Under the pieces are notes generated by a model. It ran no database searches and was not told where the DNA came from. It saw only the letters and a program-made list of their open reading frames with translations. From contig JAQUUB010000189.1 in NCBI GenBank assembly GCA_028694115.1, positions 1 through 5,690 of the forward strand: a DNA stretch of 5,690 nt. The letters are read 5' to 3'. Below, one piece after another: positions 1 to 5,001 of this stretch. A program made the translations under genes and the position numbers. The stretch comes from Lachnospiraceae bacterium (GTDB taxonomy: Bacteria; Bacillota_A; Clostridia; Lachnospirales; Lachnospiraceae). Numbering within the stretch: the stretch's first letter is position 1; every line of letters begins with the position of its first letter.

Positions 1-1007
1 CGGAAGGTAATTTTGGGGAAAAGGCCCATGTTGAGGCTGTAAGTGAAGGTGGAGCTAGATACAAGGAACTAATGCCGAATGAAGAATTAAATTCTTCAGA
101 TAATATAATGATTTTATGTCCGACATGCCATAAATTAATAGACGAAAATCCAGAGGAGTATACAGTTGATGTTTTGAAAGAAATGAAAAGAACCCATGAA
201 ATAAGAATTTATCAATTAACAGAGATAGATGATATACAAAAAACCTTAGTTGTGAATTATTTTGCGAATATAGAAGGTTTTTCACCTATGTATGAGGACA
301 GGTTATTTTGCAGAGCAGTTATAAAAAATGGAAAAGTCCCTAGCAACAGTTATTCAGTTCCGATAGGCACGGAGAACATGCCATTCAAAGATGGAAATAA
401 TTCGTTTTATTTAATACAAGAAGAGTTACTAAACAGTGCGAGAGAAAAAATTATTAAGCCGTCAATAAAAAATGAAGAAAGTATTTCATTATTTGCTTTA
501 GCACCAATACCTCTATTGATTAAACTTGGAACATTATTTAGAGATATTTCTAATGTGACAGTGTATCAATGCCATCGTACAGGTGAAAAATGGGCATGGA
601 AAAAGAATAGTAATATTATTGAATATCAGATTGAAAAAAATAGAAATATTAGAAGTAAGGAGGTTGCACTTAATATTTCACTAAGCGCAGAAATACTTCA
701 AGATAGGATCGATAAGGAGTTAAGTGAAGTATGTACATATAAGATTACGATTGCAAATCCAAACAGATTATTCGTAGAAAATGAAGGCGTTGTAGATGAA
801 TTTGTAAAGATATTTCGAAAGTGCATGGAACAGATTAAAAATGAAAATCCAGAGATACAAACAATAAATATATTTCCAGCAATGCCAAATTCATTAGCAG
901 TTAGATTGGGGATGGATTATATGCCGAAGACCGATCCAAAACTGATTATATATGATCAAATTAGCTCAGAAGCTGGATTTATAAAAACAATAGAGATAGG
1001 AGATTAG
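1..1007 (+). CDS. cap5: HNH-SAVED nuclease effector of CBASS (Cap5-like), 5' partial
   Basis: Effector nuclease of a CBASS anti-phage system. In this family the C-terminal SAVED domain binds the cyclic oligonucleotide made by the partner CD-NTase, and the N-terminal HNH domain then degrades DNA. The frame is open from position 3, so the ATG at 72 is internal (visible residue 24) and the true start lies upstream. Residues before it carry the HNH signature: GEKAHVEA with His9, followed by Asn34 and CPTCHKLID with His43, the usual His/Asn/His layout. The SAVED domain covers roughly visible residues 148-334, with SLFALAPIPLLIKLG (about 162-176), YQCHRTGEKWAWK (about 188-200) and a C-terminal IFPAMPNSLAVRLG block. 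There are 334 visible codons. Cap5 proteins are usually somewhat longer, so about 40-60 N-terminal residues, including the first zinc-finger cysteines, are probably missing. The stop is 3 nt before the CD-NTase start. Family assignment is confident; nuclease activity is inferred. Confidence 0.9.
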   Translation, partial: EGNFGEKAHVEAVSEGGARYKELMPNEELNSSDNIMILCPTCHKLIDENPEEYTVDVLKEMKRTHEIRIYQLTEIDDIQKTLVVNYFANIEGFSPMYEDRLFCRAVIKNGKVPSNSYSVPIGTENMPFKDGNNSFYLIQEELLNSAREKIIKPSIKNEESISLFALAPIPLLIKLGTLFRDISNVTVYQCHRTGEKWAWKKNSNIIEYQIEKNRNIRSKEVALNISLSAEILQDRIDKELSEVCTYKITIANPNRLFVENEGVVDEFVKIFRKCMEQIKNENPEIQTINIFPAMPNSLAVRLGMDYMPKTDPKLIIYDQISSEAGFIKTIEIGD

Positions 1008-1010
1008 AAT

Positions 1011-2165
1011 ATGAATAATGGTAGAAAAGAATATTTAAGCGAATTATATAGTCAAATTGCAGACGAATTGAATATTTCAGAAACTATGATGAAAAAGGCA
1101 ATAGGTAGCTATAGTGCAGTTGGAAATTGGCTTGGAGAATGCGAGCCCGGGTTAGATGTAAAAATAATGCCTCAAGGATCATTTAATTTAGGAACGGTTA
1201 TAAAACCTGTTTCTGATAAAGATGATTATGATATTGATTTGGTGTGCCTGTTGAAAAATGGTTCATATCTTATGCCAGCTGAGATAAAAAATATTGTTGG
1301 AGACAGACTTCAACAACATGAAACATATGGAAAAATGTTAGATGATGAAGGAAAAAGATGTTGGACATTACAATATGATGAATTTCATATGGATGTATTG
1401 CCAGCGGTTCCTAGAAATAAGGAGTTTATTGAACCTAATGAAACAGAGATACGTTTGACACATAAGACGGAAGATAATAATTATGAAGACAAATATAGTA
1501 ATCCGTATCAGTATAGAATTTGGTTCGAAAATAGTATGAGAACAGTTTTAGATACTGAAAAGAGAGCTTTCGCAATACGAAATAAAGTAGAAATTAGCGA
1601 AGTGTCAACTAATAAAGTAAAAACACCATTGCAGAAAGCTATACAACTTTTGAAACGTCATAGAGATATTATGTTTGAAAAAAATGATAGTGATGATGCC
1701 CCAATATCAATAATAATTACTACATTAGCAACAAAGGCATATAGTAATGAAACAGATTTATATGATGCACTTTGCAATATAGTAAAGAAAATGCCGCGAC
1801 ATATAGTTACTGATGATGAAGGAAAATACCATATAGATAATCCTGTGATGACAGATGAAAACTTCGCTGATAAATGGAATGGAAATCTAAAGAAAGTTGA
1901 ATGTTTTAATAAATGGATGCAAAGTGTTACAGATGATATTATAAATAACCCCTTAACTATGTTTGGAACAGTAGAGATAAGCAAGTTAATGAAAAAGAAT
2001 TTTGGTGAAAATATTTCAAATAAAGCATATAACGCTGTAGCTGATAAGAATAGAGTAGCACGTGAAAGTAATAGCCTCTATGTTGATGGGTTAAAAGGTG
2101 GAATCACACTGAACCAAGAGAAAAACGAACAAAATATACCGGAGCATACTTTCTATGGTAAATAA
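1011..2165 (+). CDS. CBASS CD-NTase (cGAS/DncV-like cyclic oligonucleotide synthase)
   Basis: Nucleotidyltransferase that joins NTPs into a cyclic di- or trinucleotide alarm signal during phage infection. Residues 55-62 are QGSFNLGT, the GS nucleotide-binding motif. DYDIDLV gives the metal-binding pair Asp74 and Asp76, and FHMDVLPA gives the third carboxylate, Asp128, so the catalytic triad is intact. The 384-residue length fits a polymerase core plus the helical C-terminal lobe of CD-NTases. AGGAG at 998-1002 sits 8 nt before the ATG and supports this start. The C-terminus is HTFYGK: a glycine next to last, as expected for a CD-NTase whose tail is processed and conjugated by its E2-like partner. 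The motif style resembles clade G enzymes, but clade and product cannot be fixed by eye; a cGAMP-type product is only a guess. The last 11 nt overlap the next gene, implying coupled translation. Confidence 0.92.
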   Translation: MNNGRKEYLSELYSQIADELNISETMMKKAIGSYSAVGNWLGECEPGLDVKIMPQGSFNLGTVIKPVSDKDDYDIDLVCLLKNGSYLMPAEIKNIVGDRLQQHETYGKMLDDEGKRCWTLQYDEFHMDVLPAVPRNKEFIEPNETEIRLTHKTEDNNYEDKYSNPYQYRIWFENSMRTVLDTEKRAFAIRNKVEISEVSTNKVKTPLQKAIQLLKRHRDIMFEKNDSDDAPISIIITTLATKAYSNETDLYDALCNIVKKMPRHIVTDDEGKYHIDNPVMTDENFADKWNGNLKKVECFNKWMQSVTDDIINNPLTMFGTVEISKLMKKNFGENISNKAYNAVADKNRVARESNSLYVDGLKGGITLNQEKNEQNIPEHTFYGK

Positions 2166-2640
2166 GAAGAAATATTTTATCGAACCCAAATTGCAACTAA
2201 TAGATCAGAAAAATTTTATTATGGTTGATTTTCCTGATTCAGAAGTTTGTATAAGTGAGGGCGTGTTGTATTGGTATGGGAAAGTAAAACCGACATCAGT
2301 TTCAAAAGAATATTATTTGAAACTGGAATACAGAATGGGAAAATATCCAAAAGCATGGTTAATTAAAGAGGTACTAGATGAAAAATCTGCATATTATATT
2401 CCACACCATTATGAAGTTGATGTTAAAGAAGGAACTATAGAATTGTGCCTATTTAAGCCAAAAATGAAAGAATGGATGAAACACTATCCTTTATCCAGAA
2501 CAATAATACCATGGGCTATAGAATGGATTTATTTTTATGAAATATGGCAAATCACAGGTGAGTGGAAAGGTGGTGGTGACCATCCAACACCTAAAGATTG
2601 TAAAAACAGCACTAAATTTAGGGAGAAATTTGATTTGTAG
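2155..2640 (+). CDS. E2-like ubiquitin-conjugating-type protein of type II-short CBASS
   Basis: Small (161 aa) stand-alone E2-fold protein, the third gene of type II-short CBASS operons, which lack the E1 domain and JAB protease of the long form. Related single E2 proteins (studied in Serratia marcescens) process the CD-NTase C-terminus, form a thioester with it and ligate it to lysines, which controls signal synthesis. Here PHHYE (residues 83-87) precedes LCLFKP (97-102), making Cys98 the likely catalytic cysteine and His84 or His85 the equivalent of the E2 HPN histidine. The C-terminal block WIYFYEIWQITGEWKGGGDHP (124-144) in its spaced W/Y/W/GGG/HP pattern is typical of this family. The start overlaps the CD-NTase by 11 nt, with GGAG at 2141-2144, 10 nt upstream. 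No transmembrane segment or signal peptide is seen. Family assignment rests on these motifs plus operon position. Confidence 0.85.
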   Translation: MVNKKKYFIEPKLQLIDQKNFIMVDFPDSEVCISEGVLYWYGKVKPTSVSKEYYLKLEYRMGKYPKAWLIKEVLDEKSAYYIPHHYEVDVKEGTIELCLFKPKMKEWMKHYPLSRTIIPWAIEWIYFYEIWQITGEWKGGGDHPTPKDCKNSTKFREKFDL

Positions 2641-2679
2641 GCATACTGATTTATTTTAGCAAATGTCATTATAAGTTAA

Positions 2680-2719
2680 GGGCTTGAAAGGAATAATATT
2701 CTTTTGTAGCTCTTTTTTT
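2680..2719 (+). terminator. Rho-independent terminator of the CBASS operon
   Basis: GGGCT (2680-2684) pairs with AGCTC (2708-2712, one G-U). After a 2-nt mismatch, AAAGGAATA pairs with TATTCTTTT (one G-U), leaving a very small loop. The stem is followed directly by seven T residues (2713-2719). It lies 39 nt after the E2-like gene stop and would close the operon, separating it from the next cassette. The stem is AU-rich and interrupted, so strength may be moderate. Confidence 0.65.
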
Positions 2720-2753
2720 GTTCTTTTATTAAAAAAGGTCTAAAAATAGATTA

Positions 2754-2781
2754 TTCAAATCCGTTTTATAGGACATATAAA
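2754..2781 (+). promoter_or_regulatory. Candidate sigma-A promoter for the basic protein/SIMPL cassette
   Basis: TTCAAA (2754-2759; 4 of 6 to TTGACA) and TATAAA (2776-2781; 5 of 6 to TATAAT) are separated by 16 nt, just after the CBASS terminator and before the gene at 2866. A start near 2788 would leave a leader of about 78 nt. In AT-rich DNA such matches are frequent, so position after the terminator is the main support. Confidence 0.35.
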
Positions 2782-2865
2782 GTTTTATCCTAATTGTACA
2801 AGGCAAGTTTAAGGAGTATGTAACTTAGTAATGAAGATGATTATAGAAATGGAGGTAGTTTATAT

Positions 2866-3078
2866 ATGAAAGTTGGAATGCGAAAACCAAGTCTAAAAAG
2901 AAGTTTAAAAGCTAGAACTACAGGGAAATGGAAAAGGCAGGCAAAGCGAGCAATTAATCCATTGTATGGCAAAAAAGGAATGGGATTTATAAAGAATCCA
3001 AAGGAATCAGTTAATAATGCAGTTTATCACCGTACAACATTTGGAATTGGAGATATCTTTAAAAAGTTATTCAAATAA
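2866..3078 (+). CDS. Small highly basic conserved hypothetical protein (70 aa)
   Basis: Function unknown. The protein opens MKVGMRKPSLKRSLKARTTG and is very rich in Lys and Arg (about a third of residues), with a central glycine-rich YGKKGMGFIKNP block and a C-terminal TTFGIGDIFKKLFK that could form a short amphipathic helix. No signal peptide or membrane helix is visible. The charge suggests nucleic acid or ribosome contact, but that is inference only. The opening and the YGKKGMG block look like a small family I have the impression of seeing in Firmicutes accessory regions; no named function is known to me. Start choice is secure: GGAGG at 2851-2855, 10 nt before the ATG. The next gene begins 15 nt after the stop, so the two are probably cotranscribed. 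Confidence 0.8.
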   Translation: MKVGMRKPSLKRSLKARTTGKWKRQAKRAINPLYGKKGMGFIKNPKESVNNAVYHRTTFGIGDIFKKLFK

Positions 3079-3093
3079 GGGAGGATAATACAT

Positions 3094-3756
3094 ATGAATG
3101 AAATCATTACAGTAACAGGTAAAGGAAAGATCTCATTACCGCCGGATACAATTATAATTAATATTTCTTTGGAAACTGTTCGAGATACTTATGAAGCGAC
3201 AATGGATGCCTCAGCTGATGCAGTTTCACTATTGAGGGATGCGCTTAAGTCAGAAGATTTCAAAAAAGAAGATATAAAGACAAAACGGTTTAATGTTGAT
3301 TTGGAATATGAAAGCTATAAAGAACGGGATAACTGGAAAAAAAGGTTTATCGGATATAAATGCAACCATGATTTAAAGATAGAATTTCTTTCTGATAGCA
3401 AAAGACTTGCAAAAATATTGTCTTTGATTGCAAGATGCCCAATCAATCCAGAATTTTCAATTCAATATAAAATAAAAGATATGGAAGATGCTAAGAATCA
3501 ACTGTTGGCAAAAGCCGTTGCAGATTCGAAGGCGAAGGCAGAAATTTTAACAAAGGCAGCAGGAGTAAAATTAGGCAAGGTGGTTAATATCAATTACTCG
3601 TGGGGTGAAATTAATATTTACAGTGAACCAGTAAACTATGATAGAGCAATTTTATGTGAAGAATCAGCTTGTAGTTATGAAAGTTCCTTGGACATAGAAC
3701 CGGAAGATTTGGATATTACAGACACTGTAACTGTGACATGGGAAATACTTTCATAA
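3094..3756 (+). CDS. SIMPL domain (DUF541) protein, cytoplasmic form
   Basis: A 220-residue protein made almost entirely of a SIMPL/DUF541 domain. The N-terminal strand ITVTGKGKISLPPDTIIINI is the hallmark opening, followed by the alternating strand-helix pattern, the KAVADSKAKAEILTKAAGVKLGKVVNI helix-and-turn region (about residues 147-173), and a closing TDTVTVTWEI strand. Family members include mouse SIMPL, periplasmic YggE-type proteins and BP26; biochemical function is poorly defined. Unlike secreted relatives this one has no signal peptide, so it should act in the cytoplasm. GGGAGG at 3079-3084 lies 9 nt before the ATG and supports the start. It follows the basic 70-residue gene by 15 nt and precedes a cysteine-rich small ORF by 23 nt. 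Family call is strong; role is unknown. Confidence 0.88.
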   Translation: MNEIITVTGKGKISLPPDTIIINISLETVRDTYEATMDASADAVSLLRDALKSEDFKKEDIKTKRFNVDLEYESYKERDNWKKRFIGYKCNHDLKIEFLSDSKRLAKILSLIARCPINPEFSIQYKIKDMEDAKNQLLAKAVADSKAKAEILTKAAGVKLGKVVNINYSWGEINIYSEPVNYDRAILCEESACSYESSLDIEPEDLDITDTVTVTWEILS

Positions 3757-3779
3757 GAAAACAAGAAAGCAGTGATGTT

Positions 3780-3884
3780 ATGATAAAAAGAATAAAATAT
3801 TGGATATTCCAAAGCAGAAGGAAAAAATGTCACAGCTGTTGCGTGATTTGTGAGTACTATGAAAAATGCAGTGGTGAAGGATGA
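3780..3884 (+). CDS. Cysteine-rich microprotein (34 aa)
   Basis: A short frame encoding MIKRIKYWIFQ, a basic SRRKK stretch, then CHSCCVICEYYEKC and a short acidic/Gly tail. Five cysteines occur in 14 residues, spaced C-x2-C-C-x2-C-x5-C, with an adjacent His; this looks like a small zinc- or metal-binding knuckle. The first eleven residues are basic and aromatic and could form a short membrane- or protein-binding helix. It begins 23 nt after the SIMPL gene stop, in the same direction. The Shine-Dalgarno is weak (AGAAAG at 3764-3769, 10 nt upstream), so translational coupling to the SIMPL gene is likely if it is made. Cysteine clustering of this regularity is hard to explain as non-coding DNA, but no homolog can be confirmed here. 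Function unknown. Confidence 0.6.
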   Translation: MIKRIKYWIFQSRRKKCHSCCVICEYYEKCSGEG

Positions 3885-3886
3885 AA

Positions 3887-3912
3887 TACAAGTACGATTT
3901 TTTGGACTTGTA
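3887..3912 (+). promoter_or_regulatory. Inverted repeat over the WYL gene -35 region, candidate operator
   Basis: TACAAGT (3887-3893) and ACTTGTA (3906-3912) form a perfect 7-bp inverted repeat with a 12-nt spacer and arm centres 19 bp apart, about two helical turns. The match extends imperfectly outward and inward (pattern AAnTACAAGTnC on both strands). The right arm overlaps the -35 hexamer at 3902-3907. This geometry suits a dimeric repressor, and the obvious candidate is the WYL regulator encoded just downstream. The long spacer and lack of G+C make it a poor terminator. Confidence 0.5.
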
Positions 3913-3931
3913 ATTAAGGGTATGTTATAAT
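3902..3931 (+). promoter_or_regulatory. Sigma-A promoter with extended -10 for the WYL regulator
   Basis: A perfect TATAAT (3926-3931) is preceded by TG at 3923-3924, giving TGTTATAAT, an extended -10. The best -35 is TTGGAC at 3902-3907 with an 18-nt spacer; it is a weak hexamer, which the extended -10 would offset. Predicted transcription start is near 3938, about 38 nt before the gene start. Confidence 0.65.
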
Positions 3932-3975
3932 CTAGTCATATTGTAGTTTGAACGTGAAATAGAAAGGAGCTACGC

Positions 3976-4965
3976 ATGGCTAGAGGATCAAATCAAAAAA
4001 TGAAAAGTATGTATTTAATGCAACTTTTCTTGGATAAAACAGACGAAACACATTATATTACGATGGTTGATATTTTAAATTATTTAGGTAGCAATGATAT
4101 TAATGCGGAAAGAAAGTCAATCTATGCTGATATAGAGGCATTGAAGCAATATGGTTTAGACATTAAGGGATTTCAGGAAAAAGGAACATATTTTTACCAT
4201 CTGGTAAATCGTAAGTTTGAATTAGCAGAGCTGAAGCTTTTAGTAGATGCGGTTCAGTCTTCGAAGTTTATTACAGCAAAAAAGTCAAATGAATTAATCA
4301 AAAAAATAGAGAGTTTTGCTAGCAATTTTGAAGCTAAAGAACTGCAACGACAAGTATATGTATCTAATCGCATAAAAACCATGAATGAAAGTATCTATTA
4401 CAATGTAGATCATCTTCATGAATCAATAAATTCAAACAGTCAAATTACTTTTCAATATTCGCAATGGACGGTAGACAAGAAAACAAAACTTAAAAAAGGT
4501 GGAGCTTTGTATAATGTCAGTCCGTGGGCATTAATGTGGGATAATGAAAATTATTATATGGTTGCTTATGATTCTGTAGAAGAAAAAATTAAGCATTTTC
4601 GAGTAGATAAGATGTTACATATAACTTTGACGGAAGACGCTAGAGATGGTAAAGAACAATTTAAAAAGTTTGATATGGCAGTATATGCAAAGAAAATGTT
4701 TGGGATGTTTGGCGGAACCGAAGAAAATGTTAAGTTGGAATGCAGCAATGATTTGGTAGGTGTCATTATTGATCGTTTTGGAAAAGATGTTACGATTATC
4801 CCAGTGGATGTTGAACATTTTACTATAAATGTTGATATTGAAGTTAGTCAGCAATTTCTTGCATGGGTAGTAGGACTTGGAGCAGGGGCAAAGGTGGTAT
4901 CGCCGGAAAATGTGGTTGACATGATGAGGAAAGAGGCAAAAAGGCTTATGGAACAATACAAGTAA
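3976..4965 (+). CDS. HTH-WYL domain transcriptional regulator
   Basis: A 329-residue regulator. Residues about 8-80 form a DeoR-type winged helix, with the recognition segment in INAERKSIYADIEALKQYG (42-60), the usual shape for WYL proteins. Residues about 145-215 form the WYL domain, with SPWALMWDNENYYMVAYD (182-199) and the following HFRVDKM (207-213). The signature triad reads Tyr193-Tyr194-Met195 in place of Trp-Tyr-Leu. The last 80 residues match the WCX extension. WYL regulators sense a ligand, often nucleic acid or nucleotide, and many control phage-defence operons (CapW for CBASS, BrxR for BREX). AAAGGAG at 3963-3969, 6 nt before ATG, fixes the start. An inverted repeat over its promoter suggests autoregulation. 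The downstream ADP-ribosylglycohydrolase gene starts 36 nt after its stop and is the most likely cotranscribed target. Control of the upstream CBASS operon is possible but not shown. Confidence 0.9.
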   Translation: MARGSNQKMKSMYLMQLFLDKTDETHYITMVDILNYLGSNDINAERKSIYADIEALKQYGLDIKGFQEKGTYFYHLVNRKFELAELKLLVDAVQSSKFITAKKSNELIKKIESFASNFEAKELQRQVYVSNRIKTMNESIYYNVDHLHESINSNSQITFQYSQWTVDKKTKLKKGGALYNVSPWALMWDNENYYMVAYDSVEEKIKHFRVDKMLHITLTEDARDGKEQFKKFDMAVYAKKMFGMFGGTEENVKLECSNDLVGVIIDRFGKDVTIIPVDVEHFTINVDIEVSQQFLAWVVGLGAGAKVVSPENVVDMMRKEAKRLMEQYK

Positions 4966-5001
4966 CAAAAATAGAAGGATAAAGATCTTAGGAGACCGTA
5001 A

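Noticed and set aside
55..285. Minus-strand frame of 76 codons opposite the start of the HNH-SAVED gene
   Set aside because: It lies entirely antisense to a well-supported coding region with clear HNH residues, has no recognisable motif and no good ribosome binding site.
1658..1984. Minus-strand frame of 108 codons opposite the CD-NTase gene
   Set aside because: It is antisense to the middle of a confident CD-NTase. Its hydrophobic Ile/Phe/Ser-rich composition is what the reverse strand of an AT-rich gene gives.
2794..2823. TTGTAC followed 17 nt later by TATGTA as a promoter for the 70-aa gene
   Set aside because: Both hexamers match consensus at only three positions and the region contains a Shine-Dalgarno-like AAGGAG; the TTCAAA/TATAAA pair upstream is a better match.
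2641..2865. Possible hidden gene or small RNA in the 225-nt gap after the CBASS operon
   Set aside because: All frames longer than about a dozen codons are interrupted; the gap is explained by a terminator, a candidate promoter and a leader. No further RNA structure is evident by eye.
3887..3912. Reading the TACAAGT/ACTTGTA hairpin with its internal T-run as a terminator for the SIMPL cassette
   Set aside because: The T-run is in the loop, not after the stem, the stem is only 7 bp and AT-rich, and the right arm overlaps a good promoter. An operator is the better reading.
4566..4968. Two overlapping minus-strand frames opposite the WYL gene
   Set aside because: Both are shadows of the WYL coding region, overlap each other in different frames and show no domain features.
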